Below, one piece after another: positions 36,101 through 43,087 of a stretch of 64,000 nt of DNA. The notes beneath the pieces were generated by a model. It saw nothing but the letters and a program-made list of their open reading frames with translations, was not told where the DNA came from and made no database searches. Both the position numbers and the translations under genes were made by a program. The DNA comes from Pseudorhodoferax sp. Leaf267 (lineage in GTDB: Bacteria; Pseudomonadota; Gammaproteobacteria; Burkholderiales; Burkholderiaceae_C): NCBI RefSeq assembly GCF_001422405.1, contig NZ_LMMV01000025.1:376956-440955 (forward strand). Reading direction: 5' to 3'. Numbering within the stretch: the stretch's first letter is position 1; each line of letters starts with the position of its first letter.

Positions 36101-36854
36101 CCTCGAAGAACACGCGCCAGCCCGCGCCCTCGCGTGCCACATGGCGCACGCGCGCGCCCGTGAAGATCTCCGCGCCGTGCGCATGCGCATCGGGCAGGTA
36201 GTTCATGCGCGTGGTGTTCTTGGCGCCCACGTTGCAGCCGCTGGTGCAGTCGCCGCACAGCGTGCAGCGCGGCTGCGGCACGCCGAAAGGGTTGATCTGG
36301 TCCTCGAAGTTCACCGCGATGGGTGGGCGCAGGAAGGGCTTGCGCAGCACCTTCGCCGACTTCTCCAGCGCGCTGAGCTTGTTCAGCGGCGGGAAGCTCG
36401 CGGGGTAGGGGGAGGGGTCCAGCATCTGGCGCGCGCGTGCGATGTAGGGCGCCAGCAGGTCCGGGTCGTCGCGAAACGCGCGGGGCCAGGGCGTGGCCGC
36501 GAAATGGCGCGGGTCGATCTCCAGCGCCACGTTGGCGTTGATCAGCGAGGTGCCGCCCAGGCCGCAGCCGACCATGGCCAGCATGTCGGGGTTCATGTGC
36601 AGGTTGTAGAGCCCGTCGGCCGGGCCGAGCAGGCCGCGCGCGGTGTCGACCTGCATGTCGGCCTGGGCGCCGGCCAGGGTGTCGGGGTACTCGCCGGGCA
36701 GGATCTCGCGGCCGCGTTCGAGCACGCACACCGTCTGCCCGGCGCGCGCCAGCCGCGAGGCCGCGACACCGGCGCCGTAGCCCGAGCCGACCACGACGGC
36801 CGTGTAGCGCCCGCCGATCTGCGCCAGCGGGCGCGCGATGCGTTCCATGGTCAT
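33159..36854 (-). CDS. GMC oxidoreductase fused to alpha/beta hydrolase
   Basis: 1231 residues. The N-terminal half is a cholesterol-oxidase-like GMC flavoprotein: FAD motif GSGYGAG at 23-29, covering motif GGTSLINANVALEID, and catalytic HPLGGCGMGD with His510. An unusual cluster, Cys197-x2-Cys200-x2-Cys203-x3-Cys207, has ferredoxin spacing. The C-terminal ~370 residues are an alpha/beta hydrolase with the nucleophile motif AHCVGA, placing Cys1001 where serine is usual, as in PHA synthases. A linker domain (600-850) joins them. Start at 36854 has CAGGAG upstream and overlaps the phosphoesterase stop (ATGA). It probably oxidises and then hydrolyses or transfers a hydrophobic alcohol or sterol-like substrate. 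Confidence 0.9.
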   Translation of the reverse strand: MTMERIARPLAQIGGRYTAVVVGSGYGAGVAASRLARAGQTVCVLERGREILPGEYPDTLAGAQADMQVDTARGLLGPADGLYNLHMNPDMLAMVGCGLGGTSLINANVALEIDPRHFAATPWPRAFRDDPDLLAPYIARARQMLDPSPYPASFPPLNKLSALEKSAKVLRKPFLRPPIAVNFEDQINPFGVPQPRCTLCGDCTSGCNVGAKNTTRMNYLPDAHAHGAEIFTGARVRHVAREGAGWRVFFEAVALRGRQPATTPRSVYADLVLLGAGALGSTEILLRSRDQGLVLSSRLGQRFSGNGDVLALGYDNDWDPTTDANGQPVRRNINGVGTGSNSVPAANLPGPCITGVIDLRGTPMVADGLVIEEGVIPGALAALLTPALFFADALADGGEFTYGAAQARERLMDAQTMAAAVQHPSQLVAAAYTGAVARTQTYLVMSVDASAGQLKLENDRLAIVWPQAGASPVIARDNDWLNLANQAIAGQFVPNPLWSAPLGNKLITVHPLGGCGMGDDATTGVVDHQGRVFAGTTGDAVHEGLFVCDGAAVPGAVGVNPLLTITALAERACQRLCDARGWAIALDLPARRPLPPGETAAPPPAHRSTWQRFVGDLEDGALDVAKRAVQEIIAKDPALLSPSFQFTETMAGWISTEALAPRSDPGQRMASDDVLACAWGQAAGQTLSFALTIHTDDLHQLVTDPTHPARIRGSVTCPALSAAPMQVASGVFHLLPVDPRAVETWTMGYEMVLKRENASRLRFKGHKILRQRPGSSPWTDTTTLFVQLYDLDDPAMPMVARGVLTLGLEDLLWQASTLRLEPPANGLGALENKIPRARDAINQVYLGQFAGFFGTTLLRAYGGLLADLNNFPALDAPGLPRRALQTPTPVAYGLPVGDAARGFRIHLTRYRGGTRGPVVLAPGFSVRAASFATDTVDCNLVEALCAQGYDVWLFDYRASADSGSPVAPFTIDDIVREDWPAAVRFILATSGARDLQAIAHCVGAMSLLMALLDGMAGVRSVIASQLTLHPVTGWLNEAKADIGLARLLEGYAPLADRFDSVPGTTDLDRSIDTLAWKLPVPAGEACKNPLCRRVFAIFGPSYKHAQLNHATHTALSRMFGTVSLHPFEQLSLIMQQGKAVDANGDDVYLTPAHAQRLAMPISFVAGADNQLFFPETSLRTQTWLAHFNDPALYRRQVFGGYAHMDLFVGRDAARDIYPWLIAELARTSCPG

Positions 36855-38335
36855 GCACGCTCCTGGGTGGGGGCATGGAAGAAGTCGTCCAGCAGCGTCG
36901 CCGCGCGCTGCTCGGTGGCCTGCTGCACGCAGGCCGAGAACGCCTGCCAGGTGGGCGCGGTCTGCGCCACGGCGTCGGCCAGCGCGGCCAGCATGGGGTT
37001 GCCTGCGTCGCCGAAGCCGCCCGTGCCGCGCGCCTGCACGGGCGCGATGCGGCCGTTCACGGGGTCGTTGAACAGCCGCAGCGCGGCCATGTTCAGGTCG
37101 GCGTCCAGGAACACGGCCGAGGCGCCCTGCGTGGCGGCCATGGTGGGCTGGTCCATGACCCAGCCGCCGGTGTTGTAGACCGACACGGGCCGCGCGAAGC
37201 CGGCCACGGGCAGCTGGTCCTCGAACGGCTTGTGCGTGTGGCCGAAGACGAAGGCCAGGTCCAGCGCGTCCGGATGCTGCAGCCCTTCGCGCCGCAACTG
37301 GCGCCGCACCGGGCCGGCCAGGTACCAGCGCAGGTCGTCCACGTCGGCCGGCGCCATCACCTGCGCGTAGCTGCCGCGCTGCGACTCGGCGGCCTGGCCC
37401 AGCGTGGCGTCGACCGCGCCCAGCACCAGCTGCTCCAGCGTGATGCCCTGCACTATGGCCGCGCGGCCACTGGTGCCCATGGTGGCGCCGATTGCGGCGA
37501 CCAGTTGCCTGGCCACGCGCTGCGAGAACGCATGCGAGGCGCCGCCGTCGCGCATGATTTCGTAGAGCGTCGTGGCCGACTGCCCGGTGCTGCCGGCACT
37601 GCCCAGGTCGGACCACAGGAAGTCGACCCAGGCGCCGTTCTGCGCCTCCAGCTGCGCGACCGTCAACGTGTCGGCCGGCCGCGCGCTGCGCCCGCCGGGG
37701 CCGGGCAGCTGCGCGTTCAGGCTGGAGACCAGGCGGTACATCGGGTCCACGTAGTGGCCGTGGTGCAGCACCACGCAGCGCTGGCGCGGCCCGTCCAGCA
37801 GCGCCAGGTTGGGGTAGGCGATGTCGCACTGCGCGCCGGCCAGGCCCGGCACGCTGCGCAGCAGTCGCGTAAGAAGCGGCGAGGGCGGCAGCGTGGCGCC
37901 CGGGGTATCGAACAGCGCCGTGTGCTCCAGCAGGTCGCGCGGGATGGCGCCCGCGTCCAGCGCGCCCTGGAACTGCGCGTCCTGGGCGGCGCGCCACAGG
38001 TGGTGGTCGTGGTTGCCGGGCACGCACAGCACGCGCGGCGCGAACAGCGGGCGGCCCTGCGCGTCCACCAGCACCTCGCGCGCGAACACGGCAAAGGCCT
38101 GGGCCACGGCGCCCATGGGCGACAGGCCCATGTCCAGCACGTCGCCGAGCAGGATCAGCGTGGGCGGCGGCTCGCCCGCGGGCGGTGCGAGTTGCGCCAG
38201 CAGCTGGCGCATGGCGGCGCCCAGCGCGGCCAGCGTGTCGCTGCAGCGGGCCGGGTCGGCGCCACTGAGCGTGCTGTAGGCCGCGCCCAGGTGCAGGTCG
38301 GACAGGCAGACGTAGCGTGGGGTGCAGTGGGGCAT
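36851..38335 (-). CDS. Metallophosphoesterase (calcineurin-like), long form
   Basis: 494 residues. Metal motifs in order: CLSDLHLGAAY, LLGDVLDMGLS, CVPGNHDHHLW, VVLHHGHYVD and FVFGHTHKP, with a closing NTGGWVMDQP. It is much longer than YfcE-type enzymes, with an insertion between the fourth and fifth motifs (about residues 215-370). The ATGA overlap with the GMC fusion gene shows they are co-translated, which suggests the esterase acts on a phosphorylated form of the same substrate. The specific substrate is unknown. Confidence 0.88.
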   Translation of the reverse strand: MPHCTPRYVCLSDLHLGAAYSTLSGADPARCSDTLAALGAAMRQLLAQLAPPAGEPPPTLILLGDVLDMGLSPMGAVAQAFAVFAREVLVDAQGRPLFAPRVLCVPGNHDHHLWRAAQDAQFQGALDAGAIPRDLLEHTALFDTPGATLPPSPLLTRLLRSVPGLAGAQCDIAYPNLALLDGPRQRCVVLHHGHYVDPMYRLVSSLNAQLPGPGGRSARPADTLTVAQLEAQNGAWVDFLWSDLGSAGSTGQSATTLYEIMRDGGASHAFSQRVARQLVAAIGATMGTSGRAAIVQGITLEQLVLGAVDATLGQAAESQRGSYAQVMAPADVDDLRWYLAGPVRRQLRREGLQHPDALDLAFVFGHTHKPFEDQLPVAGFARPVSVYNTGGWVMDQPTMAATQGASAVFLDADLNMAALRLFNDPVNGRIAPVQARGTGGFGDAGNPMLAALADAVAQTAPTWQAFSACVQQATEQRAATLLDDFFHAPTQERA

Positions 38336-38363
38336 CGGGCGTTCTCGGAGCGAGGCCGCCTTT

Positions 38364-39332
38364 TTAGGCGGCGAGCAAGAGTTCGTCCAGCTCCGATTCG
38401 CCGCGCAGGACGTGGTGCATCTGCGGCAGCACGTCCAGGTGCCGCGCGAAGAAGGTCACCACGCGCTGCTCGTAGGCACGCGGCTGTGCCCGGTACGAGC
38501 CGATGTGGCCGTCGTTCTGCGTGCGCCAGCATTCGGCGCCGCAGGCCTCGGCCAGGGCCTGCGCGTCGCTGGCCGGCACGAAGCGGTCGCCCTCGCTGTG
38601 GATCACGAGCACCGGCCGGCCGCGCAGCAGCGGCATCAGCGCCAGCGGCTGCACGCGGCGCACGTCCACGCCCAGCAGCAGCCGGCCGATGGCCAGCGCG
38701 CCCGGCAGGAAGCAGGGCGGCAGGTGCGCGAGCTTGCGGTACTGGCGCTCGATCATGCCCTCGAAGCTGGCGAAGGCGCTGTCGCTCACCAGCGCGCCGA
38801 TGGCCGTCTCCTCGGCCGTGGCCAGCACCGCGGCGGCGCCGCCCAGCGAGGCGCCGAGCACGCCGATGCGGCCCGGTGCGTAGCCGCGCTCGAGCAGGTA
38901 GTCGACCGCGCCCAGCACGTCGTGGCGCTCGTGCCAGCCGTAGCTCAGGCGCGCGGCGCTGCTGGTGCCGTGGCCGCGCAGGTCGATCATCAGCACCGAG
39001 ATGCCGGCGTCGTACAGCCGCTGCGCCAGCGCGAAGGTGGGCGACTTGAGCTCGTTGCCGCGGCAGGCGTCCTTGCCGTGCACGAGGATCACCGCACCCT
39101 GGCGCGGCTTGGCCGGCAGGTACCAGGCGTCGATGCGGGCGCGGCCGTCGCGCGAGCGGAAGTGCACGAGCTGCTCGTTCAGGTCCGGATGGTCCTTCTG
39201 CAGTTGCGGCAGCTTGCGCTGGATGTGCGTGAAGCGGTGCGCGATGAAGCTGCACACCGCCAGGTAGGCCAGCGCCGCAACGCCGACCAGCGCCAACGTG
39301 GCCAGGGGGAGTTCGATCGGGAAGGCGTTCAT
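38364..39332 (-). CDS. Membrane-anchored alpha/beta hydrolase
   Basis: 322 residues. An N-terminal helix (LATLALVGVAALAYLAVCSFIAHRF) anchors the protein. The hydrolase core has VILVHGKDACRGNEL, MIDLRGHGTSS, the nucleophile elbow GASLGGAAAVL, and late acid and base in LVIHSEGDRFVP and NDGHIGSY. It resembles esterases of the BAAT/PHB-depolymerase-like group. First gene of the leftward three-gene operon with the phosphoesterase and GMC fusion; the phased TTCAG repeats lie just upstream. Confidence 0.9.
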   Translation of the reverse strand: MNAFPIELPLATLALVGVAALAYLAVCSFIAHRFTHIQRKLPQLQKDHPDLNEQLVHFRSRDGRARIDAWYLPAKPRQGAVILVHGKDACRGNELKSPTFALAQRLYDAGISVLMIDLRGHGTSSAARLSYGWHERHDVLGAVDYLLERGYAPGRIGVLGASLGGAAAVLATAEETAIGALVSDSAFASFEGMIERQYRKLAHLPPCFLPGALAIGRLLLGVDVRRVQPLALMPLLRGRPVLVIHSEGDRFVPASDAQALAEACGAECWRTQNDGHIGSYRAQPRAYEQRVVTFFARHLDVLPQMHHVLRGESELDELLLAA

Positions 39333-39389
39333 GGCGGGGCACTCGCTTGGGATGGGAGCCCGACTGTGTCCGCGGCGTGGCCGCAGGTC

Positions 39390-39471
39390 TTGAAGCCCGC
39401 CTGAAGCGTCCTGAAACCGGCTGGCGGGCGCGGGCTTCAGCCTGTTTCAGCGCCATTCAGCGCGCATTCAG
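39390..39471. promoter_or_regulatory. Helically phased TTCAG repeat array between divergent genes
   Basis: On the plus strand TTCAG occurs at 39436, 39446, 39456 and 39467, spaced 10, 10 and 11 bases. In the opposite orientation CTGAA occurs at 39401 and 39411, preceded by TTGAA at 39390, spaced 11 and 10. One-turn spacing of five-base direct repeats is typical of OmpR/PhoB-family response regulators binding head to tail. The two blocks point away from each other, toward the hydrolase operon (minus) and the small gene at 39535 (plus). Confidence 0.6.
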
Positions 39472-39534
39472 GACGCCGCAGTCGCATGCGCAGAAGCTGG
39501 AGCCTCCTAACCGCAAGCCCTTGAGGAGATCGCC

Positions 39535-39792
39535 ATGAAGACCACTTCCGCCCAACTCGTCGACGTGTTCAGCCCCTACCCGCCGGTCGTCCAGACGCCG
39601 AGCCTGCGCACGCTGCTGGCCGGCTTGGCGCACCAGGCCCTGGAGCGCGTGGGCCGCACGGTCTGCACCGACAGCGAGGCCGCACGCAACGCCTACCTGG
39701 CCGAGGCCGCCAGCCAGGCCGACCTGGAGCGCCGTGCCGCGGCCTGGGAGCGCGCACAGTCGGCCTACCGCAGCCTGCCACCGGCGCTGTGA
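39535..39792 (+). CDS. Small protein, DUF3563-like C-terminus
   Basis: 85 residues with a strong GAGGAG ribosome site. The C-terminal RNAYLAEAASQADLERRAAAWERA resembles the YLxxAxDxADLERRxR motif of DUF3563 proteins, small stress-linked proteins of betaproteobacteria of unknown role. The N-terminal half is not recognised. It lies directly downstream of the TTCAG repeat block. Confidence 0.6.
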   Translation: MKTTSAQLVDVFSPYPPVVQTPSLRTLLAGLAHQALERVGRTVCTDSEAARNAYLAEAASQADLERRAAAWERAQSAYRSLPPAL

Positions 39793-40251
39793 GCGGCGCA
39801 GCGGGCGGCTTCGGGCCGCCGCTCGCCAGGCAGACGCCGCGCGCAGCGGCAGCGCGCTGGCCGGCGGCACGAAGCGCATCGGCGGCGCGGCCAACACCCG
39901 CGCGCCGGCCAGGATGGGCAGGCTCAGCATCAGGCCCGCCTCGAACACGCCGGCCAGCAAGCGCAACGCGTGGAACGGTCGTGTGATGAGGCGGCGCCCC
40001 TGTGTTTCGGATCGCTGGATGCGGCACTGGCGCAGGCGCGGCACGGCTTCCTTAATCCGTCTGAAAGTTGAGCGTACGACCGGGCTTTGCACGCCCAGTC
40101 CATGTCTTAATTGACCACTCATTCAGAGGTAGTGCAAGTTTTTGAGCCGACGAGATCAAAAAATGGAGCGGAGCAGGAGGCAGGCCCAGCGCTGTGCGAT
40201 GGCGGTGCGCGCCAGGCGTGCGGATGGGCTGTGTCTGGTGAAGGGGTCGAC
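39793..40251 (+). other. 459-base stretch without a convincing gene
   Basis: The stretch begins with a UUCG-type hairpin (GGCGGC-TTCGG-GCCGCC, 39804-39820), possibly ending the preceding transcript, though no T-run follows. The minus-strand frame here is long only because of high GC; its hydrophobic piece (LLAGVFEAGLMLSLPILAGARVL) has no start with a ribosome site. Around 40070-40170 the sequence is more AT-rich and may hold the promoter of the next gene. Confidence 0.4.
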
Positions 40252-40512
40252 ATGACCGACGCCGAACTGCGCCAGGCCTCGCAGGTGCTGCGCTGGATCT
40301 GCGAGCGGCTGGACGCCATGCCCGAGCACCGGCGCGAGGCTTTGCAGGCCCAGGCCTTCTGCCACCTGGCCAACATGGTCGTGCTCGAGCTGGTCGAGCA
40401 CCTGGACAACGGTAGCGAGCCCTACGAGGCGCTGTGCTCCACGGCCCTGGGCGGCCTGCGCTTTGACGGCTTCACGCGGCAGGAACTGGCCTGGCTGCTG
40501 CTGCAGGAGTGA
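40252..40512 (+). CDS. Small hypothetical protein
   Basis: 86 residues starting MTDAELRQASQVLRWICERLD with AAGGGG upstream. An in-frame start at 40111 would add 47 residues of low-complexity sequence without a ribosome site, so the shorter form is preferred. It is predicted all-helical (EHRREALQAQAFCHLANMVVLELVEHLDNGSEPYEALCSTALGGL). Family not recognised. The last 41 bases overlap the convergent acetyltransferase gene. Confidence 0.55.
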   Translation: MTDAELRQASQVLRWICERLDAMPEHRREALQAQAFCHLANMVVLELVEHLDNGSEPYEALCSTALGGLRFDGFTRQELAWLLLQE

Positions 40513-41017
40513 CCGCGTCCAGCGCCAAGGCCATGCGCGTGAGCCGCGCATCGCCTGCGCGCTGCGGCATAAAGCCCTGCGCGCGGGCCAGCGCCACCAT
40601 TGCCTCATTGGTGCGCAGCACGTCGCCATACAGCGTGCGCACGCCATGGCGCCGCGCGATGCGCACCAGCTGGCGCAGCAGCCGCGCGCCCAGGCCCTGG
40701 CCCTGCCAGTCGTCGGCCACGGCCAGCGCGAACTCGGCCTGGTCGGGCAGGGCGCCATCGCACACATAGCGCACCTCGCCCACCTGGCGCGGGCCGTCGC
40801 TGGTGGCGGCCAGCGCCAGCAGCGCCACGTGCTGGCGAAAGTCGATGTCGGTGAAGTACCTGGCCATGCCAGGCGGCAGCTCCTGCAGCGCGGTCTGGAA
40901 GCGCTGGTAGCGCGACTGCTGCGTGAGCCCGCGCGCGACGAAGTCCGACTCGAGCTGCAGGTCTTGCGGCTCCACGGCACGCACGGTGACGGCGCGGCCA
41001 TCGGGCAATGCCCACAC
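40472..41017 (-). CDS. GNAT family N-acetyltransferase
   Basis: 181 residues from a GTG start. The N-terminal DGRAVTVRAVEPQDLQLESDFVARGLTQQSRYQRF resembles the acetyltransferase domain of Pat-type protein lysine acetylases. Motif A is AVADDWQGQGLGARLLRQLVRIARRHG, with NEAMVALARAQGF as motif B. It may acetylate protein lysines or a small amine. No clear ribosome site is visible, and an in-frame ATG is absent. Confidence 0.8.
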   Translation of the reverse strand: MWALPDGRAVTVRAVEPQDLQLESDFVARGLTQQSRYQRFQTALQELPPGMARYFTDIDFRQHVALLALAATSDGPRQVGEVRYVCDGALPDQAEFALAVADDWQGQGLGARLLRQLVRIARRHGVRTLYGDVLRTNEAMVALARAQGFMPQRAGDARLTRMALALDAVTPAAAARPVPAA

Positions 41018-41062
41018 GCCGCTGGTGTGGCGCAGGGGGCAGGCGGGGGGCGGTGTCCATGG

Positions 41063-41245
41063 CTAGAAGCTGTGAATGAATCGATCGCGACCACGACGGG
41101 GTGCGAAGGGCTGCAGGCGTAGGCGCAGTCCGCCGCCCTGGCTGATGCCAGGGCCAGGACTGCAACGCCCGCATGCAGCCTGGCGCGCCCCGGCCCGAAG
41201 GGCGAGGCCCCTGGGCGCGGCAGATGCGATGGAACGGTTGTTCAT
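41063..41245 (-). CDS. Possible 60-residue basic protein
   Basis: An ATG at 41245 has GCGAGG six bases upstream and opens MNNRSIASAAPRGLALRAGARQAACGRC..., rich in Arg and Gly and ending RDRFIHSF. It fills most of the 268-base gap between the acetyltransferase and the DUF2917 gene on the same strand. No family is recognised and the composition could reflect GC bias, so this is a tentative call. Confidence 0.3.
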   Translation of the reverse strand: MNNRSIASAAPRGLALRAGARQAACGRCSPGPGISQGGGLRLRLQPFAPRRGRDRFIHSF

Positions 41246-41285
41246 TGGGGGCCTCGCATGGGCGTGAGGATTCGTTCGCAGCTCC

Positions 41286-41498
41286 TTAGTGCGTGTGCAG
41301 CTGGGCCGGCGTGAAGGCGTAGACCAGCAGCGCGCCGTCGGCCACCGGCGTGAAGACCTGGCCGGCGCCGATCACGGTGTCGTGCACCTGGTGGTCTTCG
41401 GTGATCCACAGCTTGCCGCTGTCGCAGGCCAGCGTGCTCCCGGCGGGCAGGCGCAGCATGCCGCGCGGGGCCAGTTCGTAGTGGGTGGGGTGGTTCAT
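41286..41498 (-). CDS. DUF2917 domain protein
   Basis: 70 residues: MNHPTHYELAPRGMLRLPAGSTLACDSGKLWITEDHQVHDTVIGAGQVFTPVADGALLVYAFTPAQL. The LACDSGKLWITEDHQVHDTVIGAGQ core is typical of DUF2917, a small cupin-like beta protein often next to a LysR regulator in Burkholderiales. GGAG precedes the start. It diverges from the LysR gene, sharing a ~70-base promoter region. Function unknown. Confidence 0.85.
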   Translation of the reverse strand: MNHPTHYELAPRGMLRLPAGSTLACDSGKLWITEDHQVHDTVIGAGQVFTPVADGALLVYAFTPAQLHTH

Positions 41499-41571
41499 GG
41501 TGATGCTCCATGCATGCTTGGGTGGAATGAATGTAGGTTCTAGAATCCGCCGCTTCAAACGGTCATTCCGA

Positions 41572-42528
41572 ATGGCTTGCATGCGTGTAGAGAATGCGAA
41601 ACCCCTGTTGCCCGCTGCCACGGCACGCGACGAGCTGCCGCGGCTGGATCTGCTGCGCAGCTTTGCCGTGGCCGCGCGCACGCTGAGCTTCACGCAGGCC
41701 GCGCACGAGCTGGCGCTCACGCAGTCGGCCGTCAGCCGGCAGATCCAGCAGATGGAGGAGGGCCTGGGCGTGGCCTTGTTCGAGCGCCGCCACCGCGCGC
41801 TGGCGCTCACGCCCGCGGGCGAGACCATGGCCCGTGCCGTGCACGACTGCCTGGAGCGATTGCGAGACGCCACAGCCAGCGTGCGGGCCAGCCAGCGCGC
41901 GCGCCAGGTGGCCGTCACCACCACGCCGGGCTTCGCCTCGCTGTGGCTGATCCCGCGGCTGGCGCGCTTTTCCGCCGACCACCCGCAGGTCGACGTGCTG
42001 GTCTCGGCCACCAACGACCTGCTGAACCTGGAGCGCAGCCAGATCGACGTGGCGGTGCGCTTTTGCGCCATCGGCGCCGGCCAGGGCGCGCCGCTGTTCG
42101 AGGAGACCGTGCTGCCCGTCTGCGCGCCGCGCCTGCTGCAGGACGCGGCCCGCCCTTTGCGCCAGCCGGCCGATTTGGCGCGCCACACGCTGCTGGTCAT
42201 GGAGGCCCACCACGGCATGCCGCCCATGGCCGACTGGGCGCCCTGGCTGGAGGTGATGGGCCTGAGTGGCCTGCGCGGCACCAACACCTTGCGCTTTTCC
42301 AACTACAACGACGCCGTGGCCGCCGCCCTGGCCGGCCAGGGCGTGGCCATCGGCCGGCTACCGTTGGTGGCGGCGCTGCTGCGCGATGGCCAGCTCGTCA
42401 CGCCGTTCGGGGGCAGCGGCCAGTCGCAACGCGGCTACTTCGTCGCGGCCTCGCCGCAGGCCGCGGCCAATGCCGACGCGCAGGATTTCATCGCCTGGCT
42501 GCATGCCGAGGCGCTGCTGCCGTGGTGA
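41572..42528 (+). CDS. LysR-type regulator, GcvA-like
   Basis: 318 residues from ATG 41572; ATG 41581 is a close alternative. The winged helix reads [49 protein letters not shown]. The effector domain ([49 protein letters not shown]) resembles GcvA-type proteins. It diverges from the DUF2917 gene and probably controls it. The stop overlaps the glycosylase start (GTGA). Confidence 0.92.
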   Translation: MACMRVENAKPLLPAATARDELPRLDLLRSFAVAARTLSFTQAAHELALTQSAVSRQIQQMEEGLGVALFERRHRALALTPAGETMARAVHDCLERLRDATASVRASQRARQVAVTTTPGFASLWLIPRLARFSADHPQVDVLVSATNDLLNLERSQIDVAVRFCAIGAGQGAPLFEETVLPVCAPRLLQDAARPLRQPADLARHTLLVMEAHHGMPPMADWAPWLEVMGLSGLRGTNTLRFSNYNDAVAAALAGQGVAIGRLPLVAALLRDGQLVTPFGGSGQSQRGYFVAASPQAAANADAQDFIAWLHAEALLPW

Positions 42529-43031
42529 GCGCGCCGCTGGAGAGCTTCGCGCCCGTGGCGCGGCCCAATGCGCGCGTGCTGGTGCTGGGCAGCATGCCGG
42601 GCGCGCGCTCGCTCGCGCTGCAGCAGTACTACGGCAATCCGCAGAACGCGTTCTGGAAAATCATGGGCGCGCTGTTCGGCTTCGACCCCGCGCTCACGCC
42701 CTATGCCGAACGCCTGGCCGCGCTGCAGGCCCATGGCGTGGCGCTGTGGGACGTGCTGGCCCGCTGCGAGCGCCCCGGCAGCCTGGACAGCGCCATCGTG
42801 CCGGACAGTATCGTGCCCAACGACTTCGCGGCCTTCCTGCAGGCGCACCCGCGCATTGCACGCGTGTGCTTCAACGGCGCCAAGGCCGAAGCCGTGTTCC
42901 GCCGCCATGTGGCGCCCGGGCTCGCGCTGCCGCAGCCCATCGAGTTCCTGCGCCTGCCCTCGACCAGCCCGGCGCACGCCGGCATGCCATTGGCTGCCAA
43001 GACCGAAGCCTGGCGCGTCGTGCAGCGCTGA
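42525..43031 (+). CDS. DNA-deoxyinosine glycosylase / Mug-like uracil-DNA glycosylase family
   Basis: 168 residues from GTG overlapping the LysR stop. The opening [37 protein letters not shown] is the active-site region of the hypoxanthine-DNA glycosylase branch of the UDG superfamily. The later [29 protein letters not shown] and [12 protein letters not shown] match the remaining motifs. It should excise deaminated bases such as hypoxanthine from DNA in base-excision repair. Translational coupling to a LysR gene looks incidental. Confidence 0.85.
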   Translation: MSAPLESFAPVARPNARVLVLGSMPGARSLALQQYYGNPQNAFWKIMGALFGFDPALTPYAERLAALQAHGVALWDVLARCERPGSLDSAIVPDSIVPNDFAAFLQAHPRIARVCFNGAKAEAVFRRHVAPGLALPQPIEFLRLPSTSPAHAGMPLAAKTEAWRVVQR

Positions 43032-43087
43032 GCACGCCGCAGTGCCGGTGGATAGACTGGCCCGGCCCGACCACCAGAGGAGACAAC

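Noticed and set aside
39457..40122. 222-codon minus-strand frame between the DUF3563-like gene and the next small gene
   Set aside because: It overlaps the whole DUF3563-like gene antisense, has no ribosome site, and only one short hydrophobic segment looks protein-like.
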